From Mixophyes australis (lineage: Eukaryota > Chordata > Amphibia > Anura > Limnodynastidae), in the NCBI GenBank assembly GCA_036250195.1, contig JAVHZZ010000005.1, positions 125,926,098-125,990,097 on the forward strand: 64,000 nucleotides of DNA. Reading direction: 5' to 3'. Shown here piece after piece: positions 45,556-54,251 of this stretch. The translations under genes and the position numbers were made by a program. Below the pieces are notes generated by a model, which did not search any database, was not told where the DNA came from, and saw only the letters and a program-made list of their open reading frames with translations. How positions within the stretch are numbered: position 1 is the first letter of the stretch; each line of letters begins with the position of its first letter.

Positions 45556-46295
45556 TATTAGGAACTCCTTCAGTCAGCACGACAGAACCCGGAATCTGCT
45601 CCGATGTCTGGTGTTCACTGGAGCCCCTAGTGGTGGGGACAGACTTGGCTGCAGACACACGGAGGGTCGTGTAGTGTGCACTGACTGGGGAGAACCCAGA
45701 GGCAGCGTGGTAGAACACAGCGATGTGAGATCCAGGCAGAAGGTCAAGGGCCGGCAGCAGACAGGAATATCAGGAACGAGCCGAAGTCAGGGGTCACAGG
45801 CAATACAACGAAGTCCAAAAACAAGCCAGGGGTCATACACAGGAAATCCAATAATAGAGTAAACACAGGAGCAGGGAAACAGGAACAGGAGCCTAGCTAA
45901 CAGAAAGCTATAACTGGCAATGAGGCTAAGTCCTCACTGCCTTAAATAGCAAGGAGAACCAATAGGAGTTGTAGTAATACAACCCCTCCCACAGCATAAT
46001 CACTGCACCGACAATACTGGCAGAGACAAGACAGCACCAATACTGAATCAAAAAGACTCTCACAGAGTCTGCTCAAATGTATAAATATCCCTACCTTTCC
46101 CTGCAGGAATATGCCCGGGTGTGAGCCCGCTGGCCGGGCGCTGCGGCCTCCGGATTACAGCATCCCGGTTGTTGCCTAGGCAACCGGGACGTCAGAGGCG
46201 GAAGTGAGACCCCGGTCGTCATGGAGACGGCCGGGGCGTCTGAGAGAGCCGGAAGCGAGCCGCGGCGGCCCGTCGGGGAGCCGCGGCTCGTAACA
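45556..46295 (-). repeat. gypsy-G 3' LTR
   Basis: 740 bp. The first base pair differs from canonical: the + strand tip is ta instead of tg. A TATA-like tatttaagg sits near 45945 on the - strand. The outer 200 bp (in the integrase direction) is GC-rich and overlaps the C-terminal codons of pol. Confidence 0.9.
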
Positions 46296-47868
46296 GTACC
46301 CCCCCTTGAGGAGGGGTCAATGCACCCCGACTTCCAGGTTTCCCAGGATACTTTTTAAAAAAGTCCTTAATGAGTTGGTTAGCATGCAGATGCTTCTGCG
46401 GTACCCAAGACCGTTCCTCCGGGCCATAGCCTTTCCAGTGGACCAAAAAGTGGAGTTGACTTTGCACCTTTTTGGAGTCTAGGATCTTTTCAACAATGAA
46501 CTCTTGGTGTCCTCTGACTGAGACAGGACGAGGTCTGTGCAATTGACGTGGTCTGAATTTATGTGAACCTGTAACTGCTTTCAACAAGGAACAATGGAAT
46601 GTGTTAGGAATCTTGAGTGAAGGAGGAAGTTTCAACTTGAAAGCCACGGGATTAATCTGTTTAATAATGGAGAAGGGTCCAATAAACCTAGGACCTAACT
46701 TCCTACAAGGTTGCTTAAGTTTAATGTTGCGGGTAGACAGCCACACCTTGTCCCCGACCTTGAAAGGACATGGTCCACGATGCTGATCAGCATAATGTTT
46801 AGACTTAAACGAAGCTTGTTTGAGGGCAAGGTGAACCTTTCTCCATATCCGGCACAGATAAGAAATCGAAGAACTAGATTTGGCTTGATTCGAGACTTCC
46901 AGCGAGTTGGACCGAGGATGGAATCCGAAGTTACAGAAGAATGGCGATACCAGAGTAGATGCATGGCACGAGTTGTTGTAGGCGAACTCTGCCCATGGAA
47001 GCAGAGCAGCCCAATCACTATGGCATTTAGTTACATATAAACGGAGAAATTGCTCAAGGGATTGATTAACCCTCTCCGTTTGTCCGTTGGATTGTGGGTG
47101 ATACCCCGAAGATAGACAGAGTTTAATTCCTAATTGGGCACAGAATGTGGCTACAAATTGGGAGCCGCGGTCAGAGACAATATTAACAGGAAGTCCATGG
47201 AGCTTGAAAACGTGCTGAATGAATAGGGATGCCAAGGTTTTAGCACATGGCAATCCTACAAGAGGGATGAAATGTGCCATCTTACTAAATCTGTCTACTA
47301 TCACCCAGATGGTGTTAAAGCTGGATGAGCGTGGTAATTCTACGATGAAGTCCATCGATATGTGGGTCCAGGGTCTCGTTGGAACGGATAGTGGCATAAG
47401 AGGCCCGGCAGGACGTCTGCGAGAAGATTTATTCCTGGCACAGGTTTCACAGGATAACACAAACTCTTTGGTATCTGCTGCCAAGGAAGGCCACCAGACG
47501 GAACGAGACAGAAGTTCCAATGTCTTGGATACTCCAGGGTGACCTGAGGTTTTATTATCATGACATTCAGTGAAGACCGTCCTCCTCAGATAAGCTGGTA
47601 CGAATAATTTACCCCTGGGAGTAGCTGATGGTGCCAACTGTTGGAGACCCCGGAGGGTTGTGCCAAGATCCTGAGTTAGGCCAAGGATTACTTTGGATGC
47701 CGGAATAATGAAAGCGGTTTCTGCGAGGGAAGGATGAGAGGCGATAAAACTGCGAGACAAGGCGTCTGCCTTAATGTTCTTGGATCCGGGCCGGAACGTA
47801 ATTGTAAAGTTGAAAAGGGAGAAGAAAAGGACCCACCGGGCTTGCCTGGAGTTCACAATTTTAGCAGA
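46219..47868 (-). CDS. pol: gypsy-G pol 3' part: RNase H end, integrase, chromodomain
   Basis: 545 codons after an in-frame TAA (47866-47868). Residues 1-35 finish RNase H (Lys-Ala-Asp-Ala-Leu-Ser-Arg). Integrase zinc ligands are His99, His106, Cys136 and Cys139. Catalytic positions are Asp169, Asp229 and Glu261. Asp229 to Glu261 has 31 intervening residues where the family norm is 35, so four codons seem to be missing. A GPY/F-type domain lies around 366-412 (Lys-Leu-Gly-Pro-Arg-Phe-Ile-Gly-Pro-Phe). A chromodomain around 452-503 (His-Trp-Lys-Gly-Tyr ... Ser-Trp-Val-Pro) would target integration to modified chromatin. The tail runs through the polypurine tract into the LTR. The frame is otherwise open. 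Confidence 0.88.
   Translation of the reverse strand, partial: SAKIVNSRQARWVLFFSLFNFTITFRPGSKNIKADALSRSFIASHPSLAETAFIIPASKVILGLTQDLGTTLRGLQQLAPSATPRGKLFVPAYLRRTVFTECHDNKTSGHPGVSKTLELLSRSVWWPSLAADTKEFVLSCETCARNKSSRRRPAGPLMPLSVPTRPWTHISMDFIVELPRSSSFNTIWVIVDRFSKMAHFIPLVGLPCAKTLASLFIQHVFKLHGLPVNIVSDRGSQFVATFCAQLGIKLCLSSGYHPQSNGQTERVNQSLEQFLRLYVTKCHSDWAALLPWAEFAYNNSCHASTLVSPFFCNFGFHPRSNSLEVSNQAKSSSSISYLCRIWRKVHLALKQASFKSKHYADQHRGPCPFKVGDKVWLSTRNIKLKQPCRKLGPRFIGPFSIIKQINPVAFKLKLPPSLKIPNTFHCSLLKAVTGSHKFRPRQLHRPRPVSVRGHQEFIVEKILDSKKVQSQLHFLVHWKGYGPEERSWVPQKHLHANQLIKDFFKKYPGKPGSRGALTPPQGGVLLRAAAPRRAAAARFRLSQTPRPSP
46296..46308 (-). promoter_or_regulatory. gypsy-G polypurine tract
   Basis: On the - strand aaggggggg then tac directly before the LTR TGTTACGAG. 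It primes plus-strand synthesis. It lies inside the pol reading frame. Confidence 0.75.
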
Positions 47869-49607
47869 TTAAATATACTGTAGATTTTTGTGGTCAGTAT
47901 ATACTGTAACCACATGATTAGCTCCCTCTAGCCAGTGGCGCCACTCTTCAAATGCCCACTTGATAGCTAGCAATTCTCTATTCCCAACATCATAGTGGGT
48001 CTCAGCGGAGGAAAATTTTCTGGAAAAAAAGGCACAGGGATGCAAACAGTGATCAGTGATATCTTTCTGGGAAAGAATGGCACCTGCCCCGACGTCAGAG
48101 GCATCCACTTCGAGAACAAACGGTAATTCCGGATTGGGGTGTCGGAGGACAGGTGCAGAGATGAAGGCCTCTTTTAACTTTTGAAAGGACGTCAAGGCCG
48201 TAGAGGACCAATTAACGGTATCAGCCCCTTTACGTGTAAGGGCTGTGATCGGAGCCACCAATACAGAGAATGACTGGATGAATCGCCTATAATAATTAGC
48301 GAATCCTAAAAACCTCTGAATGGCTTTAAGATTGCTAGGCCGGATCCAATCGAGAACTGCCTGTACTTTACTGGGATCCATGGAGAAGCCACGAGGTGAG
48401 ATGACGTATCCGAGGAACGTGACCTGAGTGACTTCAAACTCGCATTTCTCGAGTTTAGCGAAGAGGCAGTGCTGGTGGAGTTTCAGAAGTACCTGTTTGA
48501 CATGAGTACGGTGTTGCTCCAGTGACTGGGAATAAATCAAAATGTCGTCAAGATAAACTACAACGAATCTCCCCAGGAACTCTCGCAGGACATCGTTAAT
48601 AAAATCTTGGAATACTGCGGGGGCGTTACATAGGCCGAAGGGCATGACCCGATATTCATAATGGCCTGAGTGAGTATTGAAGGCCGTCTTCCACTCGTCA
48701 CCCTTTTTTATTCGAACCAGATTATATGCCCCCCGCAGATCGATCTTGGAGAATATCGTGGCTAATTTGAGCTGATCAAAAAGTACGGAGATGAGTGGCA
48801 ACGGGTAAGTATTCTTCACGGTAATCCCATTTAGACCCCTATAGTCTATGCACGGCCGGAGGCTTCCATCTTTTTTTGCCACGAAGAAGAAGCCCGCTCC
48901 TACGGGTGATTTGGAGGGTTGAATGAATCCCTTACGTAGGTTTTCCTCCACATAGTCATCCATAGACTTAGTTTCAGGAATAGACAAGGCATATAATCTT
49001 CCCTTAGGAAGCTTGGCATCTGGAACCAAATCAATGGAGCAATCGTAGCTACGGTGTGGGGGTAGAGCGTCTGCTTCTTTTTTCGAGAATACGTCGTGGA
49101 ATTCACGATAGGGCAATGGAAGAGATTCAGGGCTAGGCTGAACAATCCGGAGAGGAAGAGCAAGACAGGTTGAGGAACAAGCCTTACTCCATCGTATGAT
49201 CTCCCCCGTGCTCCAATCTATGTGAGGGTTGTGAAGTTGAAGCCAGGGATGTCCGAGGATCAATGGTACGGAGGAACAGGGAATTAGAAAGAACGAGAGG
49301 ACTTCGGAATGGAGAGCTCCCACCGTAAGCTGCAGAGGTGGTGTTTGATATGAAACCCTTCCGTCAGTTAACGGTTTACCGTCCAGACCGCAGACCGTGA
49401 TTTCTGAGTCTAAGTTTACGGACGGAATACCAAGTCTCTTGGCAAAGTTTATATCCAAAAAATTTCCAGCTGCCCCGCTGTCAAGAAAGGCAGGGATAGA
49501 AACGGATCGATTACCATACATGATCCGAGCAGGGATTAAGACCGAATTCTTGGAAGAGACCATCTGGAGACCTAGGAGTACCTCCTCCTTTACTCCTAGG
49601 CCTGGTC
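47869..49607 (-). CDS. pol: gypsy-G pol 5' part: protease, RT, RNase H
   Basis: Counting from the first ATG (49563): aspartic protease Asp-Ser-Gly at 28-30; RT with Leu-Arg-Pro-Cys-Ile-Asp-Tyr-Arg-Gly-Leu-Asn near 235-245, catalytic Asp in Lys-Ile-Asp-Leu-Arg-Gly-Ala-Tyr near 273-280, Met-Pro-Phe-Gly-Leu-Cys-Asn-Ala-Pro near 307-315, and Tyr-Leu-Asp-Asp at 337-340; RNase H with Val-Asp-Ala-Ser near its start and Tyr-Thr-Asp-His-Lys-Asn at the end. The frame is open upstream of that ATG to the slippery site, so the natural product is a Gag-Pol fusion by -1 frameshift. It ends at an in-frame TAA in RNase H (47866-47868), beyond which 46219-47865 continues in the same frame. Confidence 0.9.
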
Positions 49608-49614
49608 TTTTCCC
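49571..49614 (-). promoter_or_regulatory. -1 ribosomal frameshift cassette, gag-pol
   Basis: On the - strand the heptamer G-GGA-AAA (49608-49614) is in the gag frame in X-XXY-YYZ register. A 7-nt spacer follows, then a perfect 10-bp hairpin cctaggagta/tactcctagg with a 10-nt loop (49571-49600). The gag stop TAG (49596-49598) lies in the 5' strand of the stem. Slipping back one base enters exactly the pol frame. Confidence 0.85.
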
Positions 49615-50438
49615 GCCTTGTTAGGGCAGCTACGCAGGAGATGGCCTTTATTGCCACAATAGAGACATAGCCCCAGTGACCGGCACCTGGATTTCTCCTC
49701 AGGGGACAGGCGATAAGCCCCTAACTGCATGGGCTCCGGTAAATCCTGAGGAACTGAGTAGACGGCTGGAGAGGGCCAGGATGGTGAGGCGGCCTCCTTT
49801 TCGGACCTTCTTTCCTTGATCCTGCGGTCAATTTTAATAACTAGTTGCATTAAGGCCTCCAAGGAAGATGATGAAGGATATTGGACTAAGGAGTCCTTTA
49901 TCTGCTCCGAGAGCCCAAGCCGGAACTGACTCCGTAGTGCGGGGTCATTCCACTGACTGTCGACCGACCAACGTCGGAACTCGGCACAATATTCTTCCGC
50001 TGTCCGCCGCCCCTGTTTCAGCGCTCTTAGGTGGGACTCAGCCGAGGCCACCCTATCTGGGTCATCGTATAAGAGACCAAGTGCGTTGAAGAAGGCGTCT
50101 ACGGACTGTAGAGCTGGATCCACAGGAGTCAGACTAAACGCCCAGGATTGGGGATCGCCTTGGAGTAAGGAGATGACAATGCCGACCCTCTGTTGCTCCG
50201 AGCCCGAGGAGCGGGGCCTGAGACGAAAATACAGCTTGCAGCCCTCCTTAAAATTTCGGAATAAGGTTCTATCTCCAGAGAACCGGTCCGGAAGATTTAA
50301 CTTTGGCTCAGGTGCCGGAGTTGCTTGTGAGGCCTTGGCGGCTTCTTCCTGAGCAGAAAGCCTGTTTGAAAGATCCTGAACCATCTGCGAGACAACTTGG
50401 ATCTGCCCTGCTAGGACTTGAGCTGGACTGGGTTCCAT
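49596..50438 (-). CDS. gag: gypsy-G gag, intact
   Basis: 280 codons from ATG 50436-50438. Residues 1-40 are a coiled-coil-like N-terminus (Gln-Met-Val-Gln-Asp-Leu). The middle is the retrotransposon gag domain with Pro-Asp-Arg-Phe-Ser-Gly, Trp-Ala-Phe-Ser and Leu-Arg-Ser-Gln-Phe-Arg-Leu-Gly-Leu, as in PEG10/RTL proteins. A zinc knuckle Cys-X2-Cys-X4-His-X4-Cys sits at 258-271. It forms the virus-like particle and binds RNA. It begins only about 41 nt after the 5' LTR and ends in the frameshift hairpin. The second gypsy gag at 62966 has the same domain order. Confidence 0.92.
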   Translation of the reverse strand: MEPSPAQVLAGQIQVVSQMVQDLSNRLSAQEEAAKASQATPAPEPKLNLPDRFSGDRTLFRNFKEGCKLYFRLRPRSSGSEQQRVGIVISLLQGDPQSWAFSLTPVDPALQSVDAFFNALGLLYDDPDRVASAESHLRALKQGRRTAEEYCAEFRRWSVDSQWNDPALRSQFRLGLSEQIKDSLVQYPSSSSLEALMQLVIKIDRRIKERRSEKEAASPSWPSPAVYSVPQDLPEPMQLGAYRLSPEEKSRCRSLGLCLYCGNKGHLLRSCPNKAGKDQA

Positions 50439-50479
50439 CAGTGGAGAATAGGATCGTTATTTATTTGGGCCAGTTATAA
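50439..50479 (-). promoter_or_regulatory. gypsy-G leader / primer-binding region
   Basis: 41 nt between the 5' LTR and gag, reading ttataactggcccaaataa. A tgg triplet typical of a PBS start is present 8 nt in, but I do not recognise the tRNA, so the primer is unassigned. Confidence 0.35.
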
Positions 50480-51219
50480 TGTTAGGAACTCCTTCAGTCA
50501 GCACGACAGAACCCGGAATCTGCTCCGATGTCTGGTGTTCACTGGAGCCCCTAGTGGTGGGGACAGACTTGGCTGCAGACACACGGAGGGTCGTGTAGTG
50601 TGCACTGACTGGGGAGAACCCAGAGGCAGCGTGGTAGAACACAGCGATGTGAGATCCAGGCAGAAGGTCAAGGGCCGGCAGCAGACAGGAATATCAGGAA
50701 CGAGCCGAAGTCAGGGGTCACAGGCAATACAACGAAGTCCAAAAACAAGCCAGGGGTCATACACAGGAAATCCAATAATAGAGTAAACACAGGAGCAGGG
50801 AAACAGGAACAGGAGCCTAGCTAACAGGAAGCTATAACTGGCAATGAGGCTAAGTCCTCACTGCCTTAAATAGCAAGGAGAACCAATAGGAGTTGTAGTA
50901 ATACAACCCCTCCCACAGCATAATCACTGCACCGACAATACTGGCAGAGACAAGACAGCACCAATACTGAATCAAAAAGACTCTCACAGAGTCTGCTCAA
51001 ATGTATAAATATCCCTACCTTTCCCTGCAGGAATATGCCCGGGTGTGAGCCCGCTGGCCGGGCGCTGCGGCCTCCGGATTACAGCGTCCCGGTTGTTGCC
51101 TAGGCAACCGGGACGTCAGAGGCGGAAGTGAGACCCCGGTCGTCATGGAGACGGCCGGGGCGTCTGAGAGAGCCGGAAGCGAGCCGCGGCGGCCCGTCGG
51201 GGAGCCGCGGCTCGTAACA
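50480..51219 (-). repeat. gypsy-G 5' LTR
   Basis: 740 bp, TG...CA ends (tgttacgagc ... ttcctaaca). Differs from the 3' LTR at about three positions: the tip, one near 50828 and one near 51086. It contains promoter and polyadenylation functions for the element. Confidence 0.9.
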
Positions 51220-51224
51220 CCGCT

Positions 51225-51857
51225 TAGCAATACTAACTATCGCTAAACTTTGCGATTACTCTTGGGGGGAAAGTTTCCAAAAGCTTTTTAACTGTTCTCT
51301 TTTCAAACAGGGCTTTTGCTGCCAGTATACCTGCCTTGTATACTACCTCGGTTGTCCAGCCCGCCTCGTCAAGCAGCAACCGATATCTCTGTCTTTTCAA
51401 CAGTAAATCAAATTTCACTTCAAAATCATACAATCACCAAACACATACACCTTAGTTTTCTGCGCAGAAAATCAACAATATTCCCAACAATAGTAATAAC
51501 GTTTCAGAGACTTTCACAAGTGATTTATACTATGCATGTATAACTATCAAAACGATTGTTTAACCACGTGGCAAATCTACCGGAAGTTCACATACGCAAA
51601 GCAGGTAGTACACATACGCTATGCAATACAATATATCAAAACGCATAATGACAGTAAAAAGAAACAGTTTTCTCTTTTGTCCCTAGGTTCTAGTTAGCGT
51701 GCCCTAGACAATGCAAAACGGACATTCGGTTTCACATCACAGAGTAAAATTCAGGTTTTGAACACATTGCGTTCTTACCCGTATATGACACGTCTCCACC
51801 CTTTGTTGCGGAACCGAAATCCGTTGGTCTTGCGTATCGTCCGGCAACGAAACCTCC
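51225..51857 (-). other. ERV-B 5' leader
   Basis: Non-LTR sequence between the ERV-B primer site and the gypsy-G insertion; it continues beyond gypsy-G at 45240-45550. A 66-codon frame (51233-51433) includes Ala-Leu-Phe-Glu-Lys-Arg-Thr-Val-Lys-Lys. A diverged copy of the same DNA lies at about 45275-45310. The leader would contain splice donor and packaging signals, which I cannot place. Confidence 0.5.
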
Positions 51858-51875
51858 AAAGCTGGCGAGCCCCCA
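51858..51875 (-). promoter_or_regulatory. ERV-B primer-binding site, tRNA-Pro-like
   Basis: On the - strand, 3 nt after the LTR end, TGGGGGCTCG matches the first 10 bases of the tRNA-Pro-complementary site used by many gammaretroviruses; the next 8 bases (ccagcttt) do not match. Confidence 0.65.
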
Positions 51876-51878
51876 AAT

Positions 51879-52719
51879 TGTTAAGTGCGTATTGTCGCTA
51901 ACCAATAATGATTGTCGAATCTCGATTTGTGTTTCCAACGCACAAAGATTTATTCTCTTAAAGTAGCAGTAGATATTCAAGCGAAAATTATAATAAGTAC
52001 AGCCGTTACTTATCGCAGGCGCTCTGGATCCAGTGTGCAGTCATTCAATCCTGAAGTCTGGGGACAAGATGTCTGAACACTAGATGAGGAGCTGCTGCTT
52101 ATATGCACACAGAAATACAGTAAAACAATGTAGATGGTATAGCTTTGATTCTATTGGTCCAGGTTTCAGGAAGGTCCAAGGGGTTGTCAATCATTGGCTA
52201 GTTTAAGCTCAGGAATCCAAAGGAGGGGGTCATCTCTCCAGGGGATGAGCTCTGATCTTCCCGCCAAGATTACTCAGTCATAATATTACATAATTCCTTA
52301 ACATTAATAGCTTGCATATGCACTCTGCAGTTCGATTGCAGAGTGAACCGGACAGTCGCAAATGCGAAGAGGATTAGTATGATACCACACATGACTAGAT
52401 TCCTTCAACGTGTACCATATGTTTTACTGATATGCATATAATTTATATTATTACATATAAATACTACTATATTTTGACATAAATGACTATGTGTTGCAAC
52501 TACCTTTAATGTGTACTATTTTACAAGTGTGAGTGTTTGTGCGAATGTATGTAAAAGACTAAATACTGTTGTTTCCACGTGTTGCAGCTGCGTACGCCCT
52601 TCCACGCCATAGCTTGCCCTTTTACGCCTTATCGTACTGTACGCATCTTTTCAGACAAAGACAACCAAGTTTGCTCGATTTTAATTGAAATGACTTTATC
52701 CAATATGCTGACTTCGACA
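51879..52719 (-). repeat. ERV-B 5' LTR
   Basis: 841 bp, TG...CA ends. The right flank gtac (52720-52723) matches the left flank of the 3' LTR. It contains TATA-like catataagcag near 52100 and aataaatcttt near 51948. Confidence 0.9.
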
Positions 52720-52723
52720 GTAC

Positions 52724-53269
52724 ATACAGGTATGACATACTAGGACATCACAATACTATAAAGCAAGTGCTTTCATATGTACTGTTTTCCCAGGAAAAGT
52801 CCATTTCCCACAAAACATCTTTAATTAATAACTCCACCCAAAACTAAGAATTTAGGTTTGGGTGGAATAGAAGGAAGGAGGAGGGAGGTGAGGCACTGTT
52901 ACAGCCTTTGGAGAAACCATTAGATTTGGTGCATTCAAGGTAAGATGGAATTTGCAATTTAACTTAATGCTTTGAACTAAACCAAATCTATATTTTCTAT
53001 TTCTTTGCTCTCAACGGTGGCTAAAACAAACATCCTTATTAATTTATATACTACCTATACAGCATGCCCTACAGATCTGTATTAAATGCTGATTTCTCAT
53101 ACCATTTACACTGCATTACCTTTACTACTAGAATTATATGTTTAGAAGTGTGAGAAGATATCCAGCAATGATTCTATTTGAGTAAATGTAAGCAGCTTGG
53201 TGGAGATACATAAAAAATTTACGTTTCTGTATATTTTGAATATACTATCATTTAAGTTAAATTGGAAAT
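52724..53269. other. Unassigned AT-rich sequence
   Basis: No gene. A small hairpin (tccacccaaaactaagaatttaggtttgggtgga region, 52833-52866) is the only structure noted. Confidence 0.5.
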
Positions 53270-53755
53270 ACTACATTCTGACAACAGTGAGAGGGGCATG
53301 AACATGTATGTGTAATTATGGACATGAAGAAATTTAGACTTCTTGAAACACTGACATAGAACAATTGCAACTGCTGTCATTACTCCCATCCCGTAAATCA
53401 AACTTCCAGGAAAACTGATATAGGAAAATACAGACACAGAAATCAATGTCACTTCAAATGGCCAGAGTTACATTGCTGGGGGCAATGCTAGGACCCGACG
53501 TCTGTATAATGTGCCGGGTCCTGGCATTGCAATGTAACTCTGGCCATTTAAAGTGACCTCAATCTCTGTGTCTGTATGTTGCTGTGTCGGATATGTTCTA
53601 TGTCAGTTTTCCTGGAAGTCTGATTTATGCAATGTGAGTAATGACAGCAGTCACAATTGTTCTCTGTCACTGTTTAAAGAAGTCTAAATTACTTCATGTC
53701 CCTAATTACACCAGTCTGCATGTTCATGCCCCTCTCACTGTTGTCAGAATGTAGT
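53270..53755. mobile_element. Foldback element, ~240-bp arms
   Basis: The ends actacattctgacaacagtg and cactgttgtcagaatgtagt are exact complements, and most of each half matches the other inverted, meeting near 53505 at gacccgacg/cgggtc. Several indels separate the arms. No target duplication is clear. It may fold over its whole length. Confidence 0.7.
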
Positions 53756-53951
53756 CTGTAGGAATAATGACTATCACTGTTTTTTTGGCCAGGTTTGCAC
53801 CACTGCTGCCAAGTTCCCTGTCCAATCGTAAAAAATATTTTATTGCACATGGGGTTTTGACCACCTTTAATTGATAATACTTCCTGTGGAAGAGGACCAT
53901 CAGTGTGTCTCCTCTAATACAGGAGGAACATAATGCCCATTGCTCTCTAAA

Positions 53952-53988
<37 letters not shown>

Positions 53989-54005
53989 GAGATAGATAGA
54001 TAGAT
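53952..54005. repeat. (TA)n followed by (GATA)n microsatellite
   Basis: About 33 bp of TA then gagagatagatagatagat. Confidence 0.95.
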
Positions 54006-54251
54006 TATTATTGCAGGCACTTAGTTAAAATTTACCACAAAGCTTCATCTACTGTACTTTAATTAAATGTGGAATAGATACAAGATTATTTTATTTCAAT
54101 AAATTGCATCCTTTGTGAACAAGACAATTTGGCACTGCAATAATCAGATTGCGCAAATAACAGAACTGGATAGCTAGATAAATTTCATTTGATATCAATC
54201 TCAAACTCAAATAAAAATTAAGCAACACTAGGCATATTTTATATCTTTAAA

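Larger units (their letters stand above)
45556..51219 (-). mobile_element. gypsy-G: young Ty3/gypsy chromovirus
   Basis: 5664 bp with 740-bp LTRs at both ends, 5-bp duplication ccgct, a gag ORF, a -1 frameshift cassette, and a pol ORF ending in a chromodomain. Gene order protease-RT-RNase H-integrase-chromodomain and the frameshift expression strategy fit vertebrate chromoviruses of the sushi type, the lineage that gave rise to PEG10. The two LTRs differ at about three positions by eye, so insertion is recent and much later than ERV-B. One stop codon in pol and a short integrase core suggest this copy is not autonomous. Confidence 0.92.
37221..52719 (-). mobile_element. ERV-B: complete but mutated class I-like provirus
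   Basis: Two LTRs of about 840 bp (37221-38059 and 51879-52719) lie between gtac duplications (37217-37220 and 52720-52723). PBS, gag, pro, pol, env and a polypurine tract are in order on the - strand. The 4-bp duplication, tRNA-Pro-like primer site, single nucleocapsid knuckle and CWVC motif in SU fit gammaretrovirus/epsilonretrovirus-like class I ERVs. Every gene carries stops or shifts. A chromovirus (45556-51219) is inserted in the leader before gag. Without it the provirus would be about 9.8 kb. Confidence 0.9.

Noticed and set aside
45521..50786. Identical ~115-codon + strand ORFs at 45521-45862 and 50418-50786
   Set aside because: They are the same sequence in the two gypsy-G LTRs, antisense to the element; no protein family.
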